From a virus, in the IMG/VR virus record IMGVR_UViG_3300035034_000989, positions 39,983 to 103,982 of that record: 64,000 nt of DNA; one strand, written 5' to 3'. Positions within the stretch are counted from its first letter, which is position 1. Each line of letters opens with the position of its first letter. The notes under the pieces were generated by a model. The model did not search any database, was not told the origin of the DNA, and was given only the letters and a program-made list of their open reading frames with translations. Positions 1 to 8,589 of the stretch are shown here, one piece after another. The translations under genes were made by a program, and so were the position numbers.

Positions 1-1
1 A

Positions 2-844
2 TGGGTTGATAGTGGTGCAATTCCGCATTTACTTTTCTCTGGTGTACAGGGAGCCGGCAAAACAACTCTTGCCAAGTTGTTGCTCAACGAACTAAAGGCA
101 CACGCATACGATGTTAAGATGATTAACGCATCTTCTAACAACGGTGTTGACTACATACGCGATACAGTCGAAGCATTTGCTACTGTGATGGGGTTTGGCG
201 ATTTCAAATATATTATACTGGATGAGGCTGATTACTTGTCTCCGAACGCACAAGCGGCATTGCGTGGTGTAATGGAAAAGTACTCCAACTCGTTGCGCTT
301 TATACTTACATGCAATTATCCTAACAAAGTGATTCCTGCTATCCATTCACGCTGTCAGGGTTTCCACATTGCAAATCTTGACAAAACAGAATACACAGCA
401 CGCATGGCAGAAATACTTATCACCGAAGGTGTTGAGTTCGATTTAGAGACATTGGATACGTTTGTGAAGACAACTTACCCAGACATGCGTAAGTGTATTA
501 ACTTGTGTCAGCAAAATGTTAAGAACGGTAGCTTACAAGCACCAAACGCAGACGACGGCGCTGGTGAAAGCGATTACCAACTGATGATGGTTGCATTGTT
601 CAAAGAAAAGCGTTACAAAGAAGCACGCGACTTGGTGTGCAAGCAAGTCGCGCCGGAAGAATACGAAGACTTGTTCCGCTTCATGTATCAGAACTTAGAG
701 TTCTGGGCAGACGGCGATGAAAACAAAGAAGATCAGTGCATACTGGTTATTCGTAACGGACTTGTAAAACATGTTTCCTGCGCCGATTCAGAGATAAACG
801 TGTCGGCAACCATGATCGAACTAGAACAAGTAGCAAGGAGCTAA
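2..844 (+). CDS. 44: Clamp-loader large subunit (T4 gp44-like), 5' partial
   Basis: AAA+ ATPase that would load the gp45 clamp on DNA. The frame is open from base 2, so the true start lies before the window. Seen: Walker A (GVQGAGKTT) coded at about 44-70, Walker B with DEAD-like ILDEADYL near 225, and the clamp-loader SRC motif (HSRCQGF) near 346-365 that supplies the arginine finger. The C-terminal half is helical, as in clamp-loader collar domains. It is followed after 1 nt by the next gene, so translation is probably coupled. In T4 the order is 45-44-62-regA-43; here 43 and 45 are 10 kb downstream. No clear gp62 is recognised in the window. Confidence 0.9.
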   Translation, partial: WVDSGAIPHLLFSGVQGAGKTTLAKLLLNELKAHAYDVKMINASSNNGVDYIRDTVEAFATVMGFGDFKYIILDEADYLSPNAQAALRGVMEKYSNSLRFILTCNYPNKVIPAIHSRCQGFHIANLDKTEYTARMAEILITEGVEFDLETLDTFVKTTYPDMRKCINLCQQNVKNGSLQAPNADDGAGESDYQLMMVALFKEKRYKEARDLVCKQVAPEEYEDLFRFMYQNLEFWADGDENKEDQCILVIRNGLVKHVSCADSEINVSATMIELEQVARS

Positions 845-845
845 T

Positions 846-1145
846 ATGGGAAAGCGAGTAAGAGACACCTTTGTGGTATTGACACACAGTTTTATACCAT
901 CGAGAAAAGACAGAAGTAAGTGGGAAGTTCACGAAGTGTGTAACCTAGTAGATAAAGTCAAAGACAGCTTGACAATCAGCGCAACCTGTATTATAAATAT
1001 AACACAGAAGACAGTTGTTAAGAATCGTGCAGGCGGCAAAGGCGATACAGAATATCATGACTTGGTTGACTACCTAGTTAAAACTTACCCGGATCAATTC
1101 AAGGCAATAGGATATGGCGACGAGACTGGAGATTCACAACAGTAA
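846..1145 (+). CDS. Small protein downstream of gp44, unknown
   Basis: 99 aa, basic N-terminal half and acidic C-terminus. ATG at 846 follows a good ribosome site (AAGGAG). It sits where T4 has gene 62 (clamp-loader small subunit), but at 99 aa it is much shorter than T4 gp62 (187 aa) and I see no shared motif, so the position is the only hint. It overlaps the next gene by 32 nt. Function unknown. Confidence 0.7.
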   Translation: MGKRVRDTFVVLTHSFIPSRKDRSKWEVHEVCNLVDKVKDSLTISATCIINITQKTVVKNRAGGKGDTEYHDLVDYLVKTYPDQFKAIGYGDETGDSQQ

Positions 1146-1599
1146 AGAATACAAGATCATAGCTGACTTTTATGGACATGGTCGTGCTGAACGATCGCAG
1201 ATTCCACTGCTACATCACATAGATGAAGGACTCGAATTCTTAGCAGAACAGCAAGCAAGCAAAAATACCATGCTTGCGTTTTGCTTACACCCGATTGTAC
1301 AAAACAATGAACTTATTGATGTGTTCTGGAGCGATGGCAATTTGCTAGCTTTAGAATACAGTCAGCGTGCTAACTCTTATTTGTGCAAGCCCGAAACTGA
1401 TTATGTAAGAACACTGGACGACATACAAGAACTGGTCGGACCAATGACACACGATTGCTTGCTCATGCTATTAGCAGACAAACGCCAAAATCAAAAAGAC
1501 TTTATTGAGTATCACAGAGGAACACACGATCGTTCCCAAGAGCTAGATAGATATTTTAATTTATGGCTTGCTTACATACACCTGGAGTTAACAAAATGA
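1114..1599 (+). CDS. Conserved phage protein, HD-like
   Basis: 161 aa. Spaced histidines early on (LLHHIDEGLEFL at about 31-42, then AFCLHP at about 55-60) resemble the metal-binding pattern of HD-type phosphohydrolases, but a full HD signature is not evident. Overlaps its upstream neighbour by 32 nt and ends in an ATGA overlap with the HAD gene, so it lies in the gp44 operon. A link to nucleotide metabolism is only a guess. Confidence 0.65.
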   Translation: MATRLEIHNSKEYKIIADFYGHGRAERSQIPLLHHIDEGLEFLAEQQASKNTMLAFCLHPIVQNNELIDVFWSDGNLLALEYSQRANSYLCKPETDYVRTLDDIQELVGPMTHDCLLMLLADKRQNQKDFIEYHRGTHDRSQELDRYFNLWLAYIHLELTK

Positions 1600-2198
1600 A
1601 AGAAAAACTTATACTCACCGATTGCGATGGTGTCTTGCTCAACTGGAGACAAGGCTTCCTTGATTGGCTGCCCGACCACATTTCTAGTACAGCTTGTCCT
1701 ATCAAACTCAAGCAGTACGACTTCAGCGATGCGTTTGACTTAGATGCAGATGCCCTGCAACAGCTTGCACACGATTTTAATGCGTCACTTGACATAGTGC
1801 GTTTAAGCCCTTGGGTCGATGCCATAAAGTATGTCAGGCTGTTAGGTGAGCAAGGTTTTAGATTTCGTGTGTTCTCTGCAATGGGCGACAAGCCTATCAG
1901 TCAAGTGCTAAGACGTCAGAACTTGCAAATACTGTTTGGTGACTTGTTTGATGAAGTAACATGCATACCTGTAGGAGCAAGCAAGTACAGCTTGTTGAGC
2001 AAGTACGAAGGCACTGGCTTATTTTGGCTGGAAGATCATGTTAGCCATGCAGGTGATGGGCACGACTTGGGCTTGCAATCCATACTGGTGTCGGACATTA
2101 CCAATTTGCACTACACAGATATTCCGTTTAAAAGAGTGTCAGTGAATAGCCCTTGGAAAGAAATATACCAGATTGTCATGCAGGATTATAACAGCTAG
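1596..2198 (+). CDS. HAD-superfamily phosphatase-like protein
   Basis: 200 aa. The N-terminus carries the HAD motif I (TDCDGVLLNW) with the nucleophile aspartate and general acid two residues later. A later LEDHVSHAGDGHD segment fits motif IV. The start at 1596 overlaps the previous stop (ATGA); an in-frame ATG at 1563 lies inside the upstream gene and lacks a ribosome site. Phage HAD proteins can be nucleotidases or polynucleotide 3'-phosphatases; the substrate here is unknown. Last gene of the leftmost operon, followed by a terminator. Confidence 0.75.
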   Translation: MKEKLILTDCDGVLLNWRQGFLDWLPDHISSTACPIKLKQYDFSDAFDLDADALQQLAHDFNASLDIVRLSPWVDAIKYVRLLGEQGFRFRVFSAMGDKPISQVLRRQNLQILFGDLFDEVTCIPVGASKYSLLSKYEGTGLFWLEDHVSHAGDGHDLGLQSILVSDITNLHYTDIPFKRVSVNSPWKEIYQIVMQDYNS

Positions 2199-2211
2199 AA
2201 ACTACACCCAC

Positions 2212-2240
2212 AAAAAAGCACGCCTCGGCGTGCTTTTTTT
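2212..2240. terminator. Bidirectional intrinsic terminator
   Basis: GCACGC stem, CTCG loop, GCGTGC stem, flanked by A6 on one side and T7 on the other. It separates the HAD gene from the convergent phoH gene and can serve both strands. Confidence 0.9.
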
Positions 2241-2251
2241 ATGACTAGCGT

Positions 2252-3007
2252 TTACTCGGCGCCTTCGCCGTATATTTCAAGTACAGCTTGTACAATAGGA
2301 TCACGTTCGATGTCGCCACGTGCAAACATGGTAACGCCCATGCCATGCGCACCACCTTGTGCTTCTAACCGTTCGACAAAATCTTTTAATCCGTTTTCTT
2401 CAAAACCTCTATCATGTTGATTCAAATCACCAGTAACAGAACAATATGAACCGTTGCCCATTCTAGTTAACAACATCTTAACTTGGTTCGGGGTAGCATT
2501 CTGTATTTCATCTGCAATGATGTAACAATCTTTAAACGTCCTTCCCCTCATGTAGGCAAGTGGAGATATTTCAATTATTCGGTCTTCAAGCATGGCCTTG
2601 ATATCGTCAGGGCTAAAATATTCTTCAAAGACATCCATGATAGGTCTGACCCATGGTTCCATTTTTTGATTCAAATCACCTGGTAGAAAACCGTGTTGCT
2701 CATCAACCGATACTGCCGGGCGTGTAATAACTATTCTTGATATTTCTTGATCTTTCAGAAGTCTAATCGCATTCATTACTGCAAGTAAAGTTTTACCAGT
2801 ACCAGCAGGTCCGAGCGCAAATGTAATACGAGTGCTAAAGTCTTGCAAATCGCATACATAATTTTCTTGAGCCAAGTTACGTGGTATCATTTCAACTTTG
2901 CGAAGTCTAACCTTAAATGGGGTTTTCTTCGAATCGTCAAAATCGTAAACTTGACTTTGGGCACCAACTGTTCTTTGTGCTTGACTAGTCTGCTTTTTCT
3001 TTCTCAA
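2252..3007 (-). CDS. phoH: PhoH-like ATPase
   Basis: 251 aa P-loop NTPase of the PhoH family, very common in marine phages. Seen: Walker A (ALGPAGTGKTLLA) at about 65-77, ITRPAV shortly after, Walker B-like (CYIIADEIQNATP) at about 162-174, and the GDLNQHD motif. The start is TTG at 3007, chosen because AGGAG lies 8 nt upstream and no in-frame ATG precedes the conserved core. It is the only minus-strand gene in the first 30 kb. PhoH proteins have been linked to RNA helicase or NTPase roles in phosphate stress; the phage role is not settled. Confidence 0.9.
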   Translation of the reverse strand: MRKKKQTSQAQRTVGAQSQVYDFDDSKKTPFKVRLRKVEMIPRNLAQENYVCDLQDFSTRITFALGPAGTGKTLLAVMNAIRLLKDQEISRIVITRPAVSVDEQHGFLPGDLNQKMEPWVRPIMDVFEEYFSPDDIKAMLEDRIIEISPLAYMRGRTFKDCYIIADEIQNATPNQVKMLLTRMGNGSYCSVTGDLNQHDRGFEENGLKDFVERLEAQGGAHGMGVTMFARGDIERDPIVQAVLEIYGEGAE

Positions 3008-3199
3008 TTTGTATCTCCTAGGGGTTTATTAATCAGAATACGAGGCGATGGGTTGTTACCCGTATTAAGAGCATGGAAGTAAAAGATGAAGTGAAGTGTT
3101 GTTTTTATGTTTATCATCTACATATACTTATCTTCTGAAGATTAATTTTGTCTAGTAAAAGAAGGTTTTTCTTAATATTTTAGCTGTGCATTAGTTATT

Positions 3200-3207
3200 G
3201 ATAAATA
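3200..3207 (+). promoter_or_regulatory. T4-like late promoter (GATAAATA)
   Basis: GATAAATA, one base from the T4 late consensus TATAAATA, 27 nt before the ATG at 3234 with no -35 box. The same octamer recurs before other probable late genes (8088, 25341, 47552). Confidence 0.65.
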
Positions 3208-3233
3208 CATAAAAATAACGTTTAGGAAGGTTC

Positions 3234-3788
3234 ATGGTTTACGGATTAGAAGACGTAAGAAACACTTTAGCAAGTATTACACAGCAAGACTACCTCATAG
3301 ACATGCTCTATGAGTATGAACGTACTCTTGATGAGGTAGGAATCAAAGCATATCGAAACTGGTATGCCGGCGAATTACTCGATGGTCCGAGGCTAACAAA
3401 ATACTGGATGACATGTAAATTTATGTATCCGGAAAAATTGATGCCTGATCCAGATGGTGCATTGAGACTTACCAAAATAGGTTGCGAAGTCAATTTTACA
3501 AAAGACATATTAAAGAAGCCGGTCAAGATTACTTCACCGCGCGATTGGAAAAACAATAACACCAAAGAGGCCAAGATCGAAGAGAAGCCAGTTTGGGTGG
3601 TAACAATTGCAATGCCAATCAAATACATCACTGATAACTTTGATCAAATCAACGCCTACCTAGAAAACGACGATGATCTCATGGACAATGAGCAGATCGC
3701 AGATGGGTACAGCGAAGATGAAGAACCTGCAAATGCAATGAGTTCAGATGATGAAATCATGGACACTGATTTCGACGAGGAAATATAA
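3234..3788 (+). CDS. Conserved T4-like late protein, unknown
   Basis: 184 aa. Early region has an RNWYAGELLDGP stretch and a CKFMYPEKLMPDP stretch, a type I associate from memory with hypothetical proteins of marine T4-like phages. The last 45 residues are very acidic (Asp/Glu rich). ATG follows AGGAAGG; a late promoter precedes it. Possibly virion or assembly related from the late promoter; no activity can be named. Confidence 0.7.
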   Translation: MVYGLEDVRNTLASITQQDYLIDMLYEYERTLDEVGIKAYRNWYAGELLDGPRLTKYWMTCKFMYPEKLMPDPDGALRLTKIGCEVNFTKDILKKPVKITSPRDWKNNNTKEAKIEEKPVWVVTIAMPIKYITDNFDQINAYLENDDDLMDNEQIADGYSEDEEPANAMSSDDEIMDTDFDEEI

Positions 3789-3789
3789 C

Positions 3790-4482
3790 ATGAGAAATAG
3801 TCTTAAGGGCACCATCCTACCAAAGATTTCAATAGACGAGTTTACTCCTAAGTCGGGAGTAACAGAAGAAGTGGCAGTTGTTGCACTTTATGCAATTGAC
3901 GACGCCCCAGCACAAGACCTTAACAGCTATGTGCAACGTGGTTATGTCGATGTCATAGACGCAGAGGTTAGTCCTAATCCAGATGAAGAGGGTAATTACC
4001 TTATCTTTATTGAGATTGCACGTGACAAGAACTTTCTTGATGTACTGCTTATGCTCATAAAGGATATCGAGAACGTGACCGGACCGATGGATTGGAATGT
4101 TGCACCGTTCAGCGCAGAGCATTCGTATGCAATAGACGATCCGGGACTTGTTCAGCATCTCACGTTCGGTAGTGTTACAGAAAGCATCAAGCGTTTTCTT
4201 AAACCAAGTGATTTGCCTAATGTGATATTCGAGAATGATATTATTAACTTTGGTTCTGTACAAGGCAAACTAAGAGACTTTGGCCAAGTTGATCGCATAC
4301 TCAAGAACTACACTCTTAACGAGTCGCTGATTGACTTGGACTCATATGAAGCTTCGTCACTAGAAAGCATGCTAGGGTCAGAATATCAAGTTGCCAAATA
4401 TGGTAGTAATGTGTTCATTGGTCATGTCACAAACGAAAATGCCGTTGTACTGAGCAATTTAATTTTTACTCACTCTCGCTAA
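3790..4482 (+). CDS. Conserved phage protein, unknown
   Basis: 230 aa, acidic, no recognisable domain. The start at 3790 is chosen for its ribosome site (GAGGAAATATAAC); the longer frame from 3748 would run into the upstream gene. Only 1 nt separates it from its neighbour, so the two are cotranscribed. Confidence 0.7.
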   Translation: MRNSLKGTILPKISIDEFTPKSGVTEEVAVVALYAIDDAPAQDLNSYVQRGYVDVIDAEVSPNPDEEGNYLIFIEIARDKNFLDVLLMLIKDIENVTGPMDWNVAPFSAEHSYAIDDPGLVQHLTFGSVTESIKRFLKPSDLPNVIFENDIINFGSVQGKLRDFGQVDRILKNYTLNESLIDLDSYEASSLESMLGSEYQVAKYGSNVFIGHVTNENAVVLSNLIFTHSR

Positions 4483-4496
4483 ATGAAACAAAGTAT

Positions 4497-4537
4497 GCAA
4501 TAATAGAGTTATACAACCATTGCGGCTCTATTATTGC
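4497..4537 (+). promoter_or_regulatory. 12-bp hairpin abutting the dnaJ start codon
   Basis: Perfect inverted repeat GCAATAATAGAG (4497-4508) and CTCTATTATTGC (4526-4537) with a 17-nt loop. The ATG follows 2 nt later. No Shine-Dalgarno is visible in the 20 nt before the ATG, so the folded stem probably controls ribosome access. Its A/U-rich stem could be temperature sensitive. Regulation is inferred; the repeat is directly seen. Confidence 0.7.
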
Positions 4538-4539
4538 TT

Positions 4540-5298
4540 ATGACACACTACAAAACACTTGACGTCGAACAAGACGCAGACATAAAGACCATCAAGCAAG
4601 CATACAAGCGCAAAGCGTTTAAATTGCACCCCGATAGAAATCCTAGCGATACCGCAAAGAAAGAATACACCGCAGTTCAGGACGCATACGATACGCTGTC
4701 TAACAAACAGTCTCGAGCACGTTACGACCTAAGTCTGCGTGGTGGGTCAAGTCACAGCACTTACTCGGATGAAGCATACAGCAATTATCACGACATAGAC
4801 GAACTGTTACGCAGAGCAAAGTATAACGCATGGAAGCCACATGAGTCAACAGTGTTAACAGCCAAGATAACACTCGAAGAAGCATTCAGCGGTTGTAAAC
4901 GAGACCACAATGGTCAGGTCATTAACATACCTGCAGGTGTCATAGATGGCACACGTCTAAAAGTGTCCGATTTAACAATCATGATTACCATACTACCGCA
5001 CAAAACATATCGTGTTGACAAGGTAGACTTGCATGCGAACGTTTACATAGATGCAATACAAGCAATGGTGGGCATAGACTTAATTGTTAACCACCCTAAC
5101 GGCACCAAGCTTAAAACTAAAATGATTCCACCTATCCAAGAAGGTCAGCGACTAAGGCTCACTGGCAAAGGTTTAGACAGCGCCACAAGCGGCCTAGGAG
5201 ACCTGTTTATCTTTTGTCACATTGTTGTTCCTGAGTTGACAAGCACTGAAAGAGCTAGTATAGTCAGCTTACTTAATAGCACGTCAACAGAAATTTAA
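4540..5298 (+). CDS. dnaJ: DnaJ/CbpA-type J-domain co-chaperone
   Basis: 252 aa. N-terminal J domain (YKTLDV..., HPDRN at about residues 32-36) that would stimulate host DnaK, then a short linker and a C-terminal substrate-binding region with TLEEAFSG and HKTYRVD segments. There is no CxxCxGxG zinc domain, so it is a type II (CbpA-like) rather than a classical DnaJ. ATG 4540 is preferred over a TTG six bases earlier, which lies inside the hairpin. With ClpA and GroES it forms a phage-encoded proteostasis set. Confidence 0.9.
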   Translation: MTHYKTLDVEQDADIKTIKQAYKRKAFKLHPDRNPSDTAKKEYTAVQDAYDTLSNKQSRARYDLSLRGGSSHSTYSDEAYSNYHDIDELLRRAKYNAWKPHESTVLTAKITLEEAFSGCKRDHNGQVINIPAGVIDGTRLKVSDLTIMITILPHKTYRVDKVDLHANVYIDAIQAMVGIDLIVNHPNGTKLKTKMIPPIQEGQRLRLTGKGLDSATSGLGDLFIFCHIVVPELTSTERASIVSLLNSTSTEI

Positions 5299-5314
5299 CA
5301 CACCGGGAAAACAC

Positions 5315-5344
5315 ATGGCAACTAAACAAATGGCAACTAAACAA
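5315..5344 (+). repeat. 15-bp tandem duplication including the start codon
   Basis: ATGGCAACTAAACAA occurs twice back to back, in frame. Confidence 0.9.
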
Positions 5345-5692
5345 ATAGCATGCTTTTCTGATGTCTTTGCATTTGCAGAAACGGCGCATGGCATCGATTG
5401 GAACACAGCAAATGATGTTTTCTTTAATAACGCATTTGAATACCAGCAAATGAGCGAAGCAGTATTAGGCTTACATGCACTTAGCTATATATCAGATGCC
5501 GATATCAAGAGAGCCGGTGTTCAAGACTATGAGGCGCGGTTACTTGTTGCAGAACAAGCCGGTAAAATCACAGGGCTGTTTACCAAGGAAGAAGTAGCGA
5601 ACATGACCTCCGCTGCCAAGTCATACATCATTACCGCTGAGTACCTCGAAAGCATCAACGCAACCGGTTCGGTGCTAGTTGAGTCGTATTAA
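5315..5692 (+). CDS. Unknown protein with duplicated N-terminus
   Basis: 125 aa, largely helical. The first 15 bases are an exact tandem duplication, giving MATKQ twice, so either ATG (5315 or 5330) could start the protein. The body contains short helices with acidic ends. It lies between dnaJ and clpA; an adaptor role for either is possible but there is no ClpS motif. Function unknown. Confidence 0.65.
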   Translation: MATKQMATKQIACFSDVFAFAETAHGIDWNTANDVFFNNAFEYQQMSEAVLGLHALSYISDADIKRAGVQDYEARLLVAEQAGKITGLFTKEEVANMTSAAKSYIITAEYLESINATGSVLVESY

Positions 5693-5715
5693 AAGAAAAA
5701 ACTATCAAACTAGTG

Positions 5716-5744
5716 TTGACAGAAACAAAAATAGATAGTATTAT
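5716..5744 (+). promoter_or_regulatory. Sigma70-type promoter for clpA
   Basis: TTGACA (5716-5721), 17-nt spacer, TATTAT (5739-5744); ATG of the ClpA gene 35 nt downstream. Confidence 0.85.
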
Positions 5745-5778
5745 ATAGTTCATCAGTACAATAAAAAGGGTTAATATT

Positions 5779-8031
5779 ATGTCATCAAGTTCACCACAAG
5801 AGTTGTTCCAACGCATACTGTCTAATAGCATGGACATACAAAGCAAGAAACAAGTTATTTACTTGTCTCCGGAAGTGTTTACACATGCATTAATGCGTGA
5901 GAAAACAGTTGCAGACATGATTGCAGAATTAGGTGGCGATCCTAAAATGGCAAAAGAAGAGTTAGAGAAAGCAATTGAAGCACAGCCTAAAGCAGGCTTT
6001 GGCGGCAACAGTGGCAAAATGTCTACTACCATAGACAACATTATTAAAAAGCAGACAGCAATGCTTGCAACTGCCGATGCTTCGGACGTCACTGAAAAAG
6101 ACGTATTGTTTGCACTGATACTTGATATCATTGATGCAGACCTTACAGATAATCCAGCCAAAGATATCTTAGCAAAGCATGGCGCAACACGCGATGCAGT
6201 CGACGACTACCGCATGCAAAACGGCGATGAAGCAGAGTCTATTCTAGACAAGTACTGTGTCAACCTTAACACAGAATCAGCTAACGGTCAAATCGATCCA
6301 GTTATTGGTCGCGAGCAAGAAGTTGCTGATACAATCGAAATACTAGCACGCCGCAAAAAGAACAACGTTGTTTATGTAGGCGAGCCAGGTGTAGGTAAAA
6401 CTGCAATTGCAGAAGGACTTGCACGTCAAATTGAAAAAGGCGATGTGCCAGAAGCAATAGCTGGCATGGTAGTTTACTCGCTAGACGTTGGCACACTTGT
6501 TGCAGGCACCAAGTTCCGCGGAGAACTTGAAGAACGCTTTAAGAAGATACTTAAAGAAGTCGAAGCCAAAGGCAACGTAATAATGTTTATCGATGAGATG
6601 CACATGATCATGGGCGCAGGCGCTACAAGCGGTGGCACCATGGACGTTAGTAACATGCTTAAACCTAGCTTGGCAAACGGCAAGATCAAACTTGTTGGTG
6701 CCACAACAGAAGATGAGTTCGTAGAGCATCTTGAGAAAGATCGTGCATTGATGCGTCGGGTGCAGAAGATTACAATTAACGAACCTAACGTGCCAGACAC
6801 CAAGCGCATAGTCCACGGCATTGTCAAGTACTACACTGAATTCCACGGTGTTGAATATGACGAAGGCGTAGTTGAAACAGCCGTTGATTTAGCAGATCGT
6901 TACATCACACAGCGATTCTTTCCAGACAAAGCAATTGACATCATAGATGCAACTGGTGCCACTGCTAAACTTGCAGGAATAAAGTCAGTAGACATTGCGC
7001 GGGTTATTAGCGCAGTGAGCAAGATGTCTAAAATTCCAGTTGAGATGATTGACGTTAAAGAAAACGATTTGATCAAAAGCATGCCAGCAAAAATGCGCAA
7101 TGAAGTGTTCGGGCAAGACCACGCAATTAAGGTTCTTGAAGATGCTATTATCATTGCGCAGTCAGGATTGCGTGATAGCAACAAGCCGATTGGTAACTTC
7201 TTATTTGTTGGGCCAACTGGCACTGGTAAGACACACATTTGTAAACGACTAGCGGCCAACATGGGAACCAAGATGGTACGCTTTGATATGTCGGAATACC
7301 AAGAACGTCATACAGTATCTAAGTTAATTGGTGCTCCTCCAGGTTATGTAGGACACGGTGACGGCAAGAACGGCGACGGTCAGTTAATTTACGAAGTATC
7401 TAACAATCCTAACTGTGTGCTACTGCTAGACGAGATTGAAAAAGCGGCTCCGGAAGTTGCACAGCTATTGCTACAGGTAATGGACGATGGTCGTTTAACA
7501 TCTGCAAGCGGTAAAACAGTTGACTTCAGTAACGTTATACTGATAATGACTTCTAACTTAGGAGCCGCAGATGCCGACAAGCAAGGTATTGGCTTTGGTG
7601 CAACCGACTTCAATGCAAGCGCAATAAACGAAGCAGTTAAGAAGTACTTTCCACCAGAGTTCCGAAATCGTGTAGATCACATCATACAGTTCAACAAGCT
7701 TGAGCAAGAGCAAGTTGAGACACTGGTTGATGTTGAAATGCAAAAAATGAATGCCGTGCTTATTAAGCAAGGCGTACAGGCTACCATGTCTTTAGAAGCT
7801 CGGGCATGGTTGGCTAAAGAAGGCTACCAGCCAGCACTAGGTGCGCGACCTTTGAGTCGTGTGTTTGAGAGCAATGTTAAGTTACCCGTATCTAGAGAGA
7901 TACTGTTTGGTAAACTAGCAGGCGGTGGCATTGTGCATATTGACTTTGATAACACCAAGCAGGTAATACTGATTGATGTTACAAACGAAGGTGCGATAGT
8001 TGAGCTACAAGCTGATGAACTAACTGCTTAA
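5779..8031 (+). CDS. clpA: ClpA-type AAA+ unfoldase
   Basis: 750 aa, about the size of bacterial ClpA. N-domain (about 1-150), first AAA+ module with Walker A GEPGVGKTA near residue 202 and Walker B MFIDEMH, second module with GPTGTGKTH near 477 and LLLDEIEK. The loop GIGFG near 602 matches the IGF/IGL element that docks on ClpP. There is no M-domain, so it is ClpA rather than ClpB. No ClpP or ClpS gene is in the window, so it probably works with host ClpP, redirecting proteolysis during infection. It has its own promoter and terminator. Confidence 0.92.
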   Translation: MSSSSPQELFQRILSNSMDIQSKKQVIYLSPEVFTHALMREKTVADMIAELGGDPKMAKEELEKAIEAQPKAGFGGNSGKMSTTIDNIIKKQTAMLATADASDVTEKDVLFALILDIIDADLTDNPAKDILAKHGATRDAVDDYRMQNGDEAESILDKYCVNLNTESANGQIDPVIGREQEVADTIEILARRKKNNVVYVGEPGVGKTAIAEGLARQIEKGDVPEAIAGMVVYSLDVGTLVAGTKFRGELEERFKKILKEVEAKGNVIMFIDEMHMIMGAGATSGGTMDVSNMLKPSLANGKIKLVGATTEDEFVEHLEKDRALMRRVQKITINEPNVPDTKRIVHGIVKYYTEFHGVEYDEGVVETAVDLADRYITQRFFPDKAIDIIDATGATAKLAGIKSVDIARVISAVSKMSKIPVEMIDVKENDLIKSMPAKMRNEVFGQDHAIKVLEDAIIIAQSGLRDSNKPIGNFLFVGPTGTGKTHICKRLAANMGTKMVRFDMSEYQERHTVSKLIGAPPGYVGHGDGKNGDGQLIYEVSNNPNCVLLLDEIEKAAPEVAQLLLQVMDDGRLTSASGKTVDFSNVILIMTSNLGAADADKQGIGFGATDFNASAINEAVKKYFPPEFRNRVDHIIQFNKLEQEQVETLVDVEMQKMNAVLIKQGVQATMSLEARAWLAKEGYQPALGARPLSRVFESNVKLPVSREILFGKLAGGGIVHIDFDNTKQVILIDVTNEGAIVELQADELTA

Positions 8032-8049
8032 TCCCTTTTGCAGTTGTTG

Positions 8050-8085
8050 GAACGGTGTGTCATTAAAGTGGCCCACCGTTTTTTT
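8050..8085 (+). terminator. Intrinsic terminator after clpA
   Basis: AACGGTG (8051-8057) pairs with CACCGTT (8074-8080), followed by a run of T to 8085. Confidence 0.85.
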
Positions 8086-8087
8086 CT

Positions 8088-8095
8088 GATAAATA
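8088..8095 (+). promoter_or_regulatory. T4-like late promoter (GATAAATA)
   Basis: GATAAATA immediately after the clpA terminator and 27 nt before ATG 8122, the same spacing as the motif at 3200. Confidence 0.65.
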
Positions 8096-8121
8096 CATTA
8101 AAATTTACGAGGTAATAATTA

Positions 8122-8583
8122 ATGAGCGGATCACGCAAATCAGTCATCATACTAACAAGCACTCAGAAAGAATTAGAAGTAACTGGGCAGGCTGTTAAGG
8201 GTGACAGCTACTATGGATACACAGATGGCATCCATACAATACAGATTACTTATTTCAACTTCACAGGCGGATTCGGAATGCAAGGTACACTTGCACTTGA
8301 TCCACAGCCAGAGGATTGGTTCTGGATCAACCTAGACGGCATAGTAGACTTTGACGCAGTGCCTTACTTGATGTTTCCTAAAGACCCGTTGGCACCTACT
8401 GGCGCGGAGTCAATTGAAACAAGTATACTTGGTGATACCGGAACAGAAGCATTCACGTTCAAAGGTAACTTTACCTTCTTGAGAGCAATGGTAACTCGCG
8501 AATACATTGACCCTGCACCAGTACAGCCAACAGACGGTACATTCCACTTAGGATCAATTGACAAAGTTTTACTTTGCATATAG
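8122..8583 (+). CDS. Probable late beta-rich protein (possible virion part)
   Basis: 153 aa, glycine/threonine-rich with alternating hydrophobics typical of beta sandwiches, and few lysines after the first 35 residues. ATG follows GAGGTAATAATT. The late promoter upstream and composition suggest a structural protein; no family is recognised. Confidence 0.65.
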   Translation: MSGSRKSVIILTSTQKELEVTGQAVKGDSYYGYTDGIHTIQITYFNFTGGFGMQGTLALDPQPEDWFWINLDGIVDFDAVPYLMFPKDPLAPTGAESIETSILGDTGTEAFTFKGNFTFLRAMVTREYIDPAPVQPTDGTFHLGSIDKVLLCI

Positions 8584-8589
8584 AAATGA

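Noticed and set aside
5859-7770. Several minus-strand frames in clpA
   Set aside because: Shadows of the real plus-strand gene; none has a ribosome site or motif.
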